Assembly (NCBI RefSeq): GCF_902806685.2
Contig: NC_048549.1
Coordinates: 9,937,594 to 10,001,593, forward strand
Reading direction: 5' to 3'
From: Maniola hyperantus
Taxonomy: Eukaryota; Arthropoda; Insecta; Lepidoptera; Nymphalidae
DNA: 64,000 bases
Part shown: in pieces, positions 31,030 through 41,362 of the stretch
Position numbering within the stretch: position 1 is the stretch's first letter
Layout: the number at the start of each line of letters is the position of its first letter
The notes under the pieces: model-generated
The model's database searches: none
What the model was told of the DNA's origin: nothing
The model's input: the letters and a program-made list of their open reading frames with translations, nothing else
Translations under genes and position numbers: made by a program

Positions 31030-31248
31030 TCTTAATTTATAAAAGGAAAAGATGACTGACTGACTGACTGATCTATCAACGCGCAGCTCTAACTACTAGA
31101 CGGATTGGGCTGAAATTTGGCATGCAGATTGCTTTTATGACGTAGGCATCCGCTAAGAAAGGATTTTTGAAAATTCAACCCCTAATGGGGTGAAATACGG
31201 GTTTGGAATATATGTAGTCACGCGGATGAAGTCGCGAGCATAAGCTAG
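31030..31248 (+). mobile_element. HelB copy, full length
   Basis: TCTTAATTTATAAAAGGAAA, GACTGACTGACTGACTGA, 'atcaacgcgcagct', 'gggctgaaatttggcatgcag', 'aacccctaatggggtgaaa', 'cgcggatgaagtcgcgagcataagCTAG' then T. Only 20 bp separate it from the HelC copy upstream. Confidence 0.82.
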
Positions 31249-31679
31249 TTAAAGAAAAATACGGGCCATTGAAAGTAGTTCTGATAACTGAAACGTGTCG
31301 CTACTAGATGGCATTAGCAGTCACTTCAGAACTGATTGATAATACCTACATATTATCACAAATTTCGACACTGATAATAATTTATTAGTACCAAATCAAT
31401 GCGCAACCATAAAGGGTCAAGAAAGTAGACCAATGTTACATCACAATGCTCTCTCGATTACACCATTCACATTCCTCAAGTGTCACAGTGAAATAAATTA
31501 AACAATCAAAAGACTCGCTACATTGCTGTAATAATTTATGAGTATGACCGGTCACCGGAGAACATTTCCGGGACAAATAGCGGTCATATGTCCGGGGCAA
31601 TTCTCGCGGGACATTTGTTAAGCTGACTGAGCTCGTCTTCCATTGTTACTCATCACTCATGTTACAAGGATGATGGAAG
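31249..31679. other. intergenic, nothing recognised
   Basis: Contains a patch with GACCGGTCACCGG and two 'cgggacaaat/cgggacattt' words (31545-31620); meaning unknown. Confidence 0.4.
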
Positions 31680-32104
31680 TTTTTAGGGTTCCGTACCTCA
31701 AAAGGAAAAACGGAACCCTTATAGGATCACTTTGTTGTCTGTCTGTCTGTCTGTCTGTCAAGAAACTTACAGGGTACTTCCCGTTGCCCTAGAATCATGA
31801 AATTTGGCAGGTAGGTGGGTCTTATAGCTGGCTTTAGGGGAACAATCTGCAAACCGTGAATTTAGGGTTAGATCACACAAAAAAAAAAAAATTGTGGTCA
31901 TGAACTAATAATTATTATTTTCAATATTCGAAGTAAGATAACTGTATCAAGTGGGGTATCATATTATGAAAGTTCTTCACCTGTACATTCTAAAACAGAT
32001 TTTATGCATCATAGTTTTTGAATTATTCGTGCAAAATGTTGAAAAATACGACTGTAGTACGGAACCCTCGTTGCGCGAGCCTGACTGGCACTTGGCCGGT
32101 TTAT
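31680..32104 (-). mobile_element. GTCY element, full length, minus strand
   Basis: Plus-strand order is TTTTTAGGGTTCCGTACCTC, 'ttataggatcactttgttgtc', TGTCTGTCTGTC, 'ctagaatcatgaaatttggcagg', 'gtagtacggaaccctcgttgcgcgagcc', CTTGGCCGGT. It is directly followed by a SINE-2 fragment. Confidence 0.85.
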
Positions 32105-32190
32105 TTTTAATTTTTATTGCATTACAAGTAAGTGATGATGCAGTCTAAGATGAAAGCGGACTAACTTCGAAGGGGTATGGCAGTACGTCT
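32105..32190 (-). mobile_element. SINE-2 3' fragment next to a GTCY element
   Basis: Minus strand: 'ataccccttcgaagttagtccgctttcatcttagactgcatcatcacttac', then an A-rich tail running into CCGGCCAAGTG of the GTCY element. Same arrangement as at 39020-39106 and 45045-45140. Confidence 0.72.
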
Positions 32191-32392
32191 CGGTTTCTAC
32201 ACGGTTTGTTTTCTTATTGATTTTCGTTCATCGTTGGATGCTATGCCAGTTTGAAACAAATCACATGTCCTCAGAATATCGAGATGGTTGTCCACCCACA
32301 CTTCTCTTCCCGGTACCTGATCTCCAGACTCCAATAACTCTAAGACTCTAAGAATAAGCAGACCGCCTGAACGTGCCACATAGATATATCCG

Positions 32393-32465
32393 TCATCATC
32401 ATCATCTCAACCCATAGTCAGCGCACTATTAAGCACGGGTCTTCTCTCAAGGTGAGAAGTAGACC
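32393..32465 (-). mobile_element. SINE-1 3' scrap
   Basis: 'catcatcatcatctcaacccatagtcagcgc', 'gcacgggtcttctctcaagg' on the plus strand is the reversed SINE-1 tail. Confidence 0.6.
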
Positions 32466-32500
32466 AAGCAAGTGTGGCTTAGCACACACATATTATACCT

Positions 32501-32597
32501 AGTCCGCGACAGGTCGAGATGACAATTGGGGTATGAGATGGGGTACGGGTGAGCGGGGCGTTCCCTCCCAGACCGCCATGTCGATCTGTCGCGGACT
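32501..32597. mobile_element. MITE-GC copy, internally deleted
   Basis: Ends AGTCCGCGACAGGTCGAGAT on the left and the matching AGTCCGCGACAGATCGACAT (complement) on the right. Only part of the GC-rich core remains ('gggtacgggtgagcgggg'). Confidence 0.82.
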
Positions 32598-32871
32598 GTA
32601 GGTAGGTACAGTCGCGAATAAAATCTAGTGTAAAATAAATCTGAGTGCGAACATCTTACAAGCTCACTGGTGATGTCGTTTGGAGGCTGCGCGCGTGCCA
32701 CTAAATGCTTACAGTACTTTATTGAGAGACGTGAGCCGAATGTAAGGCTTCCTAGGAAAAACTCCGCGCAATTAGCAATGAAAACCCGGCTCAGTTAATG
32801 TCACCTTATATTTGTAAATTTTCCTTCTTCTTTATTTTTTATACACATCTGCAAAAGCCGCCACGTATGTT

Positions 32872-33172
32872 TTAGTAATCATCATCATCATCAACCCATC
32901 AACTACTGAGCACAGGCTCCTATCAGAATGAGAAGAATTTTGGTCATAGTCCACCACGCTGGCCAAGTGCGAATTACTAGACTTCACACACCTTTAATAA
33001 CATTATGGTGAACTCAGACTATATACCGCTTAGGCGCCAGTTTCCTCACAATGTTATCCTTCACCGCTAAAGCAAGTGAAAATCCGAAAGTCAGAGATGC
33101 ATGCTTAAAATCAAACCCCCGACCCCACGAATAGATCGTACCAACATCTTAACCACTAGGCTTTCACTTTTT
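32872..33172 (-). mobile_element. SINE-1, near full length
   Basis: On the plus strand the reversed order is CATCATCATCATCAACCCATC, 'tccaccacgctggccaagtgcg', 'ttcacacacctttaataac', 'ttcctcacaatgttatccttcaccgctaaagcaagtg', then a degraded B box and an A box in 'cttaaccactaggctttcac'. Confidence 0.83.
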
Positions 33173-33375
33173 AGAACTCATGTGTAATTTTATAGGTACA
33201 AGGAACCTGAGCCTGAGCGGCGACCCAACTTCGTTCGGCGTCTTTTGATTTGATTGGTTTATTTCTGAATTCTCGCGGGAACTTAGGTATGACACCTTTC
33301 TAGATAAACTTGGAGTAAAATATTATCTAAATACCTCCAAATCATCATTAGAGCCGTGTGTGTGCGCAAGCTTTA

Positions 33376-33603
33376 TCTAAATATATAAAAGGAAAAGGTG
33401 ACTGACTGACTGACTGACTGACTGGTCTATCAACGCACAGCTCAAACTATTGGATGGATCGGGTTGAGATTTAGCATGCAGGTAGCTAATATGACGTAGG
33501 CATCCACCAAGAAAGGGTTGTTGAAAATTCAACCCCTAAGGGGTTAAAATAGGGGTTTGAAATTTGTGCAGTCCACGCGGACCAAGTCGCGAGCATAAGC
33601 TAG
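33376..33603 (+). mobile_element. HelB copy, full length
   Basis: TCTAAATATATAAAAGGAAA, GACTGACTGACTGACTGACT, 'gatttagcatgcaggtagct', 'aacccctaaggggttaaaat', 'cgcggaccaagtcgcgagcataagCTAG'. Confidence 0.82.
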
Positions 33604-33605
33604 CT

Positions 33606-33918
33606 AAATAAGCAGGCAGGTTACCTGATGCAAGTAATTACAGCTGCCCATGAACATTTGCAGTACACGAAGAACCGACACTGCGATTCAGCTAATCGAT
33701 CTGCATCTAACTGCATCAATCATTATTACAATCGCAATCGTTGTGATTGGCTGAATTTATGGTATTCTTGTTGCAATAATACATTGTAGCCAATAGTCAG
33801 CGAGCATCATCCAATCAGAGATGATTGCAATCGTGATATTGTAGCCGTCAGTCTACCGCAATCGAGCCGCCGGTTTCTCAAGAATTTGTTGATCCACCCG
33901 GTCCACCCTTGAATCTTC
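33606..33918 (+). repeat. dispersed repeat split by a small MITE-like insert
   Basis: Flanks: 'aagcaggcaggttacctgatgcaagtaattacagctgcccatgaacatttgcagtac' and 'gccggtttctcaagaatttgttgatcca...cacccttgaat', a repeat also at 36693-36836 and 63858-63962. The insert (about 33690-33862) has loose inverted ends around 'attacaatcgcaatcg' and 'gattgcaatcgtgatattgta', and its core reappears inverted at 44222-44385. Confidence 0.65.
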
Positions 33919-34117
33919 TTGTTAATTACTTCGTAAATAGTCTACGAGTCGAATTTAGCTCACGTATCATTGGAGTGTTGGCCTATTACTATGCCCCCTT
34001 GGGACCTCAGTGTCTATCGTTTCTTCGAACTATGTGCCTATTAACCACATCAGCTATATCAAATTATTCCTCTACCGATCACACTTCTGATCTTGATTTG
34101 ATTACATAGGTAGGATT

Positions 34118-34432
34118 TATCATCATTATGATCAACCCATCGCCAGCTCTCTACAGAACAAGGGTTTCTCTCCTCTCAGAATGAGAAGGGGTTTGGCCAT
34201 ACTCTACCACGATGGCCAAGTGCGGATAAGCAGACTTCACACACCTCTGAGAAGTTTTAGGTGTGCAGGTTTTCACGCGATGTGTACCTTCATCGTTAAA
34301 GCAAGTGATAATATATTTTAATTACTTAAAACGCACATAGCGCCGAAAAGTTAGAGGTGCGTGCCCGGGATCGAACCCTCGACTTCCGGATGTCTTACTT
34401 AAACACTAGGCTAGCCTATCACAGCTTAGCAC
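34118..34432 (-). mobile_element. SINE-1, full length, with A and B boxes
   Basis: Minus strand: head 'gataggctagcctagtgtttaag' (A box), 'cggaagtcgagggttcgatcccgggcacgcacc' (B box), 'gcgctatgtgcgttttaag', 'gctttaacgatgaagg', 'tggccatcgtggtagagtatgg' and a 3' tail ATGATAAAT. Confidence 0.85.
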
Positions 34433-34767
34433 AGGTAGGAAAACGTGATGCATTAATGATGCCAAAATAATCCCAAAGTTCCTTTCTAATTATGGGGCGA
34501 GTCATTTGTCTCTTCCCGTTAATTACTTTGGAAATATTCTGCGAGGATCGAATTCGGCTCACGTACTATTGTAAACTATTGGAGCGTTAGGTTAAATGTA
34601 CCCGGGTTGAAAACGATTCGAGCGAAGTTAGTGAGATTTTATTAAAGCATTTTCTCTTCAGAAATGTCTCTATATAAGTATTTTCAGACATCGAAATAAA
34701 TCACAGTAACGATTGTATTGTCATCAGCCCATCTGAAAATGCATCACCATACAAACTATGTTGCTTT
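34433..34767. other. intergenic, nothing recognised
   Basis: No supported feature. Confidence 0.4.
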
Positions 34768-34960
34768 TCTTATCTACCCTCTTCTCATCACCTTTTAAGG
34801 TCATCGGTTCACGAACTTAAGGTTGTCCTACACTACGATTTCCGGAACGGGACTGCAATTCAGAAAACGTCTACCGTATCGACCGTGTCTTCTGCAACAC
34901 ACTTGTCCTGCCTACTACCTCTTTTGCTATTATTCTCTGTCACGTACTTACTGTGCTACT
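34768..34960 (-). mobile_element. RTE-type LINE 3' fragment, decayed
   Basis: 'aaggtcatcggttcacgaact', 'gtcctacactacgatttccgg', 'aaaacgtctaccgtatcgaccgtgtcttctgcaacacacttg' are reversed, worn versions of the RTE C-terminal region seen at 60535-60868. No tail is kept. Confidence 0.65.
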
Positions 34961-35044
34961 AATAGGTATTACTAGAGATCCGTATATGGGAAACCATTAT
35001 GGGTCTTCTGTTATCTGAAGACTTTCATTGATCTGCCTGCAGAT

Positions 35045-35505
35045 GCCCCAGCATCATCAACTCAACCTTTCGCTGATATACTACTGAGGTTTCCTGCCAG
35101 ATTGAGAGAGGTTAGTGCCCCACGCTGGCCCTATGCGGATTGGCAGACTTCACAAACCTTTGAGAGTATTATGGAGAATTCAGGTATAGAAGTTTCCTCA
35201 CAATGTTTCCCATCACCGTTAAAGCAAGCTACAGTACGCAGCCGAAAGTAATGTACATTGACCTTTAGAAGGCGATAGCAAATTTGTAGAGCACTGTCTC
35301 TGTCGTTAAGACCGACAAAACGTCATATAGGTATGAGTGACAGAGACAACGCTCTACAAAGCATAGTTGTCATTCTAAAGGCCGATGCACATTACTTTCG
35401 GCCGCGTGCTGTATATGCTTCAATCTCAAAATCAATTTGCGGACCAGAATCCCTGTTTAGGAGGTCGTAGTCTCAACTACTAGATTATCACTGCTTTCAG
35501 CATGC
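35045..35505 (-). mobile_element. SINE-1 split by MITE-CGC
   Basis: SINE-1 3' part at 35045-35230 ('cccacgctggccctatgcgga', 'tttcctcacaatgtttcccatcaccgttaaagcaag') and 5' part at 35412-35505 ('gcttcaatctcaaaa', 'gtctcaactactagattatcactgc'). A MITE-CGC interrupts it. Confidence 0.8.
35232..35411. mobile_element. MITE-CGC copy, full length, TA target in SINE-1
   Basis: Ends CAGTACGCAGCCGAAAGTAA and (complement) CAGCACGCGGCCGAAAGTAA, TA on both sides (35230-35231, 35412-35413). The interruption of a recognisable SINE lets the insertion limits be read directly. 180 bp. Confidence 0.9.
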
Positions 35506-35846
35506 AGAGTATATAACTTAACATTTTGATAGGAATTTTGAAAGAAATATTCCTAAGCACGTCGAATTAGATTGAACTGATGCCGTTGGCAGTCGGGCCA
35601 CATTTAGCTAATGCTTCAGTAGTTTACTGCCGTACGTGGCCGGAAAGCAAAGCTTGCAGAAAATTCTTGTTGCAATTAACAGTGTACCGATTTGCTTGTA
35701 AATGCAAATGGTAATGTAATTAGTATGGCATTGCTGAATTATTTACACTTCTATTAATACACTTAAATTTTAGGAATACAATCACTGACGTAGCAATAGC
35801 CCAATATACACAAGTATCATGTTAAAATGTATATTTACAGCTCAGA
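35506..35846. other. intergenic, nothing recognised
   Basis: No supported feature. Confidence 0.4.
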
Positions 35847-36091
35847 TTTTTGACGCCCGCGACTTTGTCCACGTGAATTTAGGTTTTCAAAAATCCCTTG
35901 GGGACTCTTTCATTTTCCGTATTAATAGCGTATGTCACAGTCCAGTCTTTAACTATACCCATGCAGAAAATCCCGACAATCCGTTGCTCCGTTGTGACGT
36001 GATTGAAGCACAAACCAACAAACCAATAAACCGACTAACCAATAAACCAACAAACAAACACCCTTTTGCATTTATACCTAGAGTAATGATT
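35847..36091 (-). mobile_element. HelC copy
   Basis: Plus-strand order: 'gacgcccgcgactttgtccacgtgaattt', 'ctttaactatacccatgcagaaaatc', 'gttgctccgttgtgacgtgattgaagcac', 'aacaaacacccttttgcatttata'. The 3' CTAG is lost. Confidence 0.72.
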
Positions 36092-36472
36092 TTATAGCTT
36101 TCTCGATAATATTCGTATGATTGATCAGAACTGGTTCGGTAAATTCAGGTTTCTTATAAACTTAAAATGGTAAATATTTTTCATCAAATATATACGTGTA
36201 AGCTTAGGTAAAACGAATTAAGTACTTAGTTTGTAATCTCTTAATGTAAAAACGCTTAAGCAAATTATACCAATAATAGCTTAGAAAGCTAGAAGCTCAA
36301 GAGGATTCAGAATTTTTAATCTCTTTCATAATATTATTTTAATAATAAGAGTACCTCCTACCTACACTACCTAAGCCAACTAGGTTCCCAAATAATTCCC
36401 AAAGTGGTGCTGGAAATTAAATCACGAAACAGAGGGGTATTATAAGTTTTATGTGTGAATCTATGTGTCTAT
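36092..36472. other. intergenic, nothing recognised
   Basis: AT-rich; no supported feature. Confidence 0.4.
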
Positions 36473-36571
36473 AGTCCGCGACAGGTCGAGATAGCAATCG
36501 GGGTATGAGGCGAGGGAACGCCTCGCACACCCACACGTCACCTTGCTCGCCCGCACTGGGTTAGCGCGGGG
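36473..36571. mobile_element. MITE-GC copy, 3'-truncated
   Basis: AGTCCGCGACAGGTCGAGAT, 'agcaatcggggtatgaggcgagggaac', 'cacccacacgtcaccttgctcgccc', 'gggttagcgcggggg', then the similarity ends. Confidence 0.8.
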
Positions 36572-36692
36572 GCAGTGAGTGTGTATGTATCTGTGTGTCT
36601 GTCTGTGGGAACATAGTGCTCAAACGGCGATTTGAATCCAGTTTCTTTTATTCAAAAGCCTGTTTAATCGAGATGGTTTAAGCCATATATTT

Positions 36693-36836
36693 TTTATATA
36701 AAAATGGCGAGCAAACGAGCAGATGAGTCACCTGATGTTGAGTGATTACAGCCACCCATGAACATTTGCAGTAAGTACCAAAGGAACCACCAATGCGTTG
36801 GCGGTCTTTCACGAATTTTTTGAATATTAATTCAAC
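36693..36836 (+). repeat. dispersed repeat (ACGAGCAGATGAGTCACCTG type)
   Basis: 'ggcgagcaaacgagcagatgagtcacctgatgttgagtgattacagccacccatgaacatttgcagta', 'aatgcgttggcggtctttcacgaatttt'. The same repeat as at 33606 and 63858, which I recognise as common in Lepidoptera; class uncertain. Confidence 0.65.
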
Positions 36837-36923
36837 CATTTGAGGATTAATAGCTTCTCAGCCGATATAGAGAACTCAGTCATCAAATCGTTTGATCACT
36901 ACGCATATCACTATCACTATCGT

Positions 36924-37130
36924 TGATATTATAAATGCGAAAGTGTATAATATGTCTGTTGGTTTCTTGGTTTATTGGTTTCTTAGTTTGTCCTTCAATC
37001 AAGCCGCAACCGAGCAACCTATCGGCGAGACTTTTTGCATGGTTATTATAGTTAATAACCTGGAGCATGACATAGGATACTTTCATTCCAGTAAAATCAA
37101 AGAGTTCCCACGGGATTTTTAAAAAACTAA
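36924..37130 (+). mobile_element. HelC copy
   Basis: 'atattataaatgcgaaagtg', 'gtccttcaatcaagccgcaaccg', 'actttttgcatggttattatag', 'aaatcaaagagttcccacgggattt'; the 3' end is missing. Confidence 0.72.
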
Positions 37131-37422
37131 ACGATGCGAAAATTTACATAATATTATACCAAGTATTTTATATTAATTGCACTTGTCTTTTGGACTCGAT
37201 CCTGACAACAATGCAATAATAAGGTTATTTTGACCTGTCAAGACTCCAAGAGTGATTTAAATTTTTAATTTGCACTTGTAAATTTTTTCTGTTTTTAGGT
37301 ACGAAGTGTTTATCCGCATACTGTATTTTGATCACGTCGGATTGTCATAATTCCCCTTCTCGTCGAAATAATTGCGCCTCGTCAACTTTAAAAACGAATA
37401 CGAGAAATGAAAAACATTAATA
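37131..37422. other. intergenic, nothing recognised
   Basis: No supported feature. Confidence 0.4.
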
Positions 37423-37606
37423 AACGCACCGGAAAGCGCAGCGTCGTTGGTAGACCCCCTCTAGGTGAACGGACGACATCAGGCGAGTCGCAAGGAACCG
37501 CTGGATTGTGGGGCGTGTGGATGTGGAAGTCCCTAAAAGAGATCTATGTCCAGCAGTGGACGTCTGTCGGTTGTTAATAATGCAGATGATGATGATGACA
37601 ATCTTA
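37423..37606 (+). mobile_element. RTE-type LINE 3' end
   Basis: 'gcaccggaaagcgcagcgtcgttggtagacccc' (frame of R-T-G-x-R-S-V-G-R-P), 'gacgacatcaggcgagtcgcaagg', 'cagcagtggacgtctgtcgg' and a GATGATGATGATG tail. Confidence 0.8.
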
Positions 37607-37754
37607 TAATTTTGCGAAAAACCTAAAATGTAAATGTGATTGTAAAATAAGATGTAAATTTTATTAATGGAGTCTACTAATTTTCAGCTTTCTTTTATAT
37701 TATGTAAATCATTGAGTTCTCCTTTTATTTCTGTAAAATATCAATTTTTTTCAC

Positions 37755-37950
37755 AAAAATGGCATCCATCAAAACTTTATAAAAGAGGGTTGGAAAATTT
37801 CAAAGTATTACCCAAAGCCTGAGAGGAAAATCTTCGAATCTCATTGAAGCTATCGAATTGTACAGATTCCGTTCAAAATTGGCCGAATTCCCGTTGAATC
37901 CGATCACATTTAAAGACTCATTTAACTTTGTACTACGGCAGGATTTTTTA
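37755..37950 (+). repeat. dispersed repeat, copy 2
   Basis: Matches 27440-27622 (inverted) in order: 'aatttcaaagtatta', 'cattgaagctatcgaattgtacagattccgttc', 'ggccgaattc', 'aactttgtactacggcagg'. Confidence 0.6.
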
Positions 37951-38202
37951 ATTTCTCTTGTCCTGAAAATAAGGCTGGATTAGAGATTTATTAGGCTTAA
38001 AGCTGGGTAGAAGTATTATTTAACATTCCTTTCTTTCTAGATTTATTTAAAAGATTTTTACGATTCTACAAAAGGTATATACGTGCCGATTTTGTTCTAG
38101 AAGGGTAGGAGCCTTAATAAAATATTTACATAATGTTTAGAGCCTCGGTAGAAGGCAAATACTTATAATTCAAACTTAAAACTTAAGTTGAGCTAAAAAC
38201 TA

Positions 38203-38342
38203 GAAACGGTAGGGTGGTAACTCCCACCAGACCAGAACAGAAATTTAGAAATTATAAAATTCCAAACTCCTCCCAGGAATCAAACCCAGAACCTCCCACT
38301 AATAACACCACAGTGCTTACCACTGCGCCAGGGAGGTCGTCA
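38203..38342 (-). mobile_element. SINE-2 head with A and B boxes
   Basis: Minus strand: CTGGCGCAGTGGTAAGCACT (A box) and GGTTCTGGGTTTGATTCCTG (B box), then 'gggaggagtttggaattttataatttctaaatttctgttctggtctggtggga' and 'ttaccaccctaccgt'. This is the 5' half of a tRNA-derived SINE whose body and 3' end appear at 44935-45139. Confidence 0.8.
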
Positions 38343-38388
38343 ACGTCGTCAACTTGTCGTGCAAAGCAAGCTACTATGTCGAAATAAA

Positions 38389-38586
38389 TCCCTACCCTTA
38401 TTTTATCCCTACCCTTATTATAAATGCAAAAGTGTGTTTGTTTGTTGGTTTGTCCCTCAATCACGTCGCAACGGAGCAACGGATCGACGTGATTTTTTGC
38501 ATGTGTATAGTTAAAGACCTGGAGAGATAGGTAATTTTTTCTCCCGGGAAACCAAAGAGTCGAACGAAGTCGCGAGCATCGGCTAG
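38389..38586 (+). mobile_element. HelC copy with a duplicated 5' end
   Basis: TCCCTACCCTTATTTTATCC followed by a second CCCTACCCTTATTATAAATG, 'tccctcaatcacgtcgcaacgg', 'attttttgcatgtgtatagtt', 'gaacgaagtcgcgagcatcggCTAG'. Two copies of the 5' terminus in tandem. Confidence 0.75.
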
Positions 38587-39019
38587 TACAGTATAGTTTC
38601 ATTTTTTCTCAAGATAATCGCCTCGTCTAGAAACTGCCGATGCTGAAGATGCGGTCTTACTCCTAAAGAATAAAATGGAGTACTGAAAATTGTTGAGTAG
38701 ATAAGTACATACTTAAATCTTCAACGTAGACGTATGTGCAGACGACTGGACTAAAATATTCACGTGTTTATATTCATACCGCATTCTAATAACTGCTAAA
38801 TTTTCTGAAAATGTGCTCATAAAAATTAATGCGATGCGTCAACGCGAAAAATGAATACGACGAGGGACGTTTGTCGAAATTGAGGCGTATAATGTTACTG
38901 TGGCTGACGGATAATGTTCTGAAAACAAGTTGAGAAAATTCAAGTACCTCTGCGTATTGTCTGCGTACCGCGTACTGATGCCGTATTTAGAAACCAATAA
39001 GGGGTACTTATGGGTTTGA
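38587..39019. other. intergenic, nothing recognised
   Basis: No supported feature. Confidence 0.4.
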
Positions 39020-39105
39020 TAAAACTGCCATACCCCTTCAAAGTTAGCTCGCTTCCATCTTAGACTGCATTATCACTTACGACCAGGTGAGATTGCACTT
39101 AATGG
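39020..39105 (+). mobile_element. SINE-2 3' fragment next to a GTCY element
   Basis: 'ccataccccttcaaagttagctcgcttccatcttagactgcattatcacttacgaccaggtgagattgcactt'. Its A-rich end runs into the GTCY element that starts at 39106. Confidence 0.75.
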
Positions 39106-39914
39106 AAAAAAAACAGCCAAGTGTGAGTCAGGCTCGCGCACCAAGGTTCCGTACTACAGTCGTATTTTTTCGACATTTTGCAGGATAAATCAAAAACTAT
39201 GATGCATAAAAATAAGTAAAAATCTGTTTTAGAATGCACAAGTGAAGCCCTTTCATATGAAACTTCATTTGATATACTTTAGTAGTTACTTATCTTACTT
39301 CGAAAATTGAAAATACTAATTTTTAGTTCATGACCACAATTTTTTTTGTGTGATGTAACCACAAATTCACGGTTTCCAGATTTTTCCCCTAATGTCTGCT
39401 CTAACCTACTTACCTGCCAAAGGAGATCGCCCGTGAACGGGCCCCTCTTTTGTGGCGTCGTGTCAAAACTTAAATTATTTTTTTTTTAAATGTGTTATTT
39501 TTTTACGATTATGTTTTATAACGACTTTTTTTTCACTCTATTATTGAAAATATCCACAATTACAGTTAAAATCGTAAACATGCATTTATTTTGAAGAAGT
39601 ATTAATTAAATATAACCTCAATATCAGCAATATAAAAAATAAGATATCTTTACAACCAGGGTGAATAAATAGAAATCGTTTGCAGAATATAAAGAGTTAA
39701 TTATTTGTCTACAAAATAAAATTAGAACCATGGTGACATAACAATTATATTAGGGGGGGCCCAAAGCTCCTAAGAAAATGGGCAATCTCTTTTCATGAAT
39801 CTAGTCAGGTCAACGGGAAGTAGATACCATGTAGGTTTTTTGACAGACCGACAGACAGAAAACAAAGTGATCCTATAAGGGTTCCGTTTTTCCTTTTGAG
39901 GTACGGATCCGTAA
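39106..39914 (+). mobile_element. GTCY element carrying a 370-bp insert
   Basis: Left part to 39420 ('aaacagccaagtgtgagtcagg' ... 'ttacctgccaa') and right part from about 39791 ('ttcatgaatctagtcaggtcaacgggaag' ... 'gaggtacgga') are co-linear with the full-length copy at 16101. The gap is filled by a different element. Confidence 0.82.
39421..39790. mobile_element. unclassified element with RGAGATYGCCC ends
   Basis: Left AGGAGATCGCCCGTGAACGG, right (complement) AGAGATTGCCCATTTTCTTAG; the shared terminal repeat is about 10-12 bp. Subterminal GGGCCCCTC and GGGGGGGCCC are mirrored too. The body is AT-rich and non-coding. The limits come from the interrupted GTCY element (gccaa / tttcatga). Confidence 0.68.
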
Positions 39915-40360
39915 CAACTAAGTACTAAGTCGGTATAATCTTTAGCTGTTCGCAGATAAGCTCGTTATTTCTACCAAACTAATATTGAGTTAAAAGCTTA
40001 CTAATTAAACGATATAATTCCAGTAACAAGTTAACGAACTAGTTCAATGCCGTTTACAAGATAACGGTAATTATTTCACGGCACCACTAATTACATAAAC
40101 TTACCTTTACAGCTTAGAAGCAAATCGGTAAACCGTTAATTGTTAACGTGGGTTTCGTGCAGGACTCGTATTCGGCTCACGTACGTAACTACGGTATTAA
40201 CTGTGGTAGAATTGAGCCAGTTACATACAGGTTAGGTGTACAATACTGATAATTTTGTGATGTTATGTTAAGGTTGTTATACGCCAGAGCAACAAAATGC
40301 AACAATTCGGCATGCCACTGTTAAACTGTTACTGTGGGTTCTTCACAATAAATTAACTAC
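39915..40360. other. intergenic, nothing recognised
   Basis: AT-rich; no supported feature. Confidence 0.4.
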
Positions 40361-40397
40361 GGTACGTACGCGGCCGAAAGTAATGTAATCGAATCGA
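40361..40397. mobile_element. MITE-CGC terminal scrap
   Basis: 'gtacgtacgcggccgaaagtaatgtaatcga' is one MITE-CGC end without the rest. Confidence 0.6.
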
Positions 40398-40441
40398 AAG
40401 AAATAATATTATAGATAAGAGATTTTTGACACTTAGGTACT

Positions 40442-40767
40442 CCTCCAAACAGAGGCGTCTTTACCTATGGTGCAGAGTGTGCGGCGCACACGGGCGCCAG
40501 GTCTTAGGGGGCGCCGAGCGCCCTCTAATGCGACACCTCCAAAGATGCGTCGATGCCGGCGCTCTCAAAGACCCTGCGCTCGTGTTATGGCCGACGCCAT
40601 CATCATTTAAAATCATCATTTAAAATTGCACCATTTGCATCCGAATTTCCGTTTGAAAATATAACTGTTAGTATTCCATTTTGACCCTGCTCCTACTAGA
40701 CTAGAGGGCGCCAGGGTACTGGTTGCACACGGGCGCCACAAGGGCTAGAGATGCCTCTGCCTCCAAA
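40442..40767. mobile_element. hAT-like element with perfect 8-bp target duplication
   Basis: CCTCCAAA flanks the element on both sides (40442-40449, 40760-40767). The 310-bp body (40450-40759) has ends CAGAGGCGTCTTTACC and (complement) CAGAGGCATCTCTAGC, and mirrored GCACACGGGCGCC blocks inside both. CAGRGGC-type ends with an 8-bp duplication define hAT. It is non-coding. Confidence 0.88.
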
Positions 40768-40973
40768 ACCTTGCATAAAAACATTAAAAATCTCTTTGAA
40801 GCTTAAAAATTCCTGACAATGCTTAAATCTCCGGACGTATCCCTCTGGTGTATAAAGTGGGTAGCATAATTACTGTAAAGTTCCCACATCGGACTATAAA
40901 CCTGCAGACAATTAACTGTACGAAGGTAGACTACGTGCTTTAAGTGGTCTAGACTTTGCTGGTACGTAAGTAT

Positions 40974-41006
40974 AGTATGCGACAGGTTGAGATGACAATC
41001 GGGGGT
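40974..41006. mobile_element. MITE-GC terminal fragment
   Basis: AGTATGCGACAGGTTGAGAT then GACAATCGGGGG, breaking into a T-run at 41007. Confidence 0.7.
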
Positions 41007-41230
41007 TTTTTTTTTTAATTAATTGAAAGTAAAATAAAAAGATCCCTTCTAAGCAGTATATTATTATAACGTTTAATCAATCTCAAATTTTCAATAATTC
41101 AAATAGAAAATTATACGCAAACTTCAGCGACTAAGTTTGTTAACAAAAACGTACCTACCTACTACGTTGGAATTTCTTCGAAAGTCGCCTACCTATATTT
41201 GTTTATTTAGGTCAAATGATAAGTAGATAT

Positions 41231-41362
41231 AGTCCGCGACAGGTCGAGATGGCAATCGGGCTATGAAGCCGGCAGACGCGACGCCCCGCACACCTGCACG
41301 TTACCCGCGCTCTCCCGCACCGGGTTAGCGCAGGGGATTGCCATCTCAACCTGTCGCGCACT
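41231..41362. mobile_element. MITE-GC copy, full length
   Basis: AGTCCGCGACAGGTCGAGAT at the left, (complement) AGTGCGCGACAGGTTGAGAT at the right, GGCAATC inside both; TA outside each end. Core 'gacgccccgcacacctgcacg', 'ctcccgcaccgggttagcgc'. Confidence 0.88.

Noticed and set aside
40426..40623. A 65-codon protein with Cys-rich start (LWCRVCGAHGRQ)
   Set aside because: It lies in the hAT-like non-coding element; its GC-rich codons are the terminal region.
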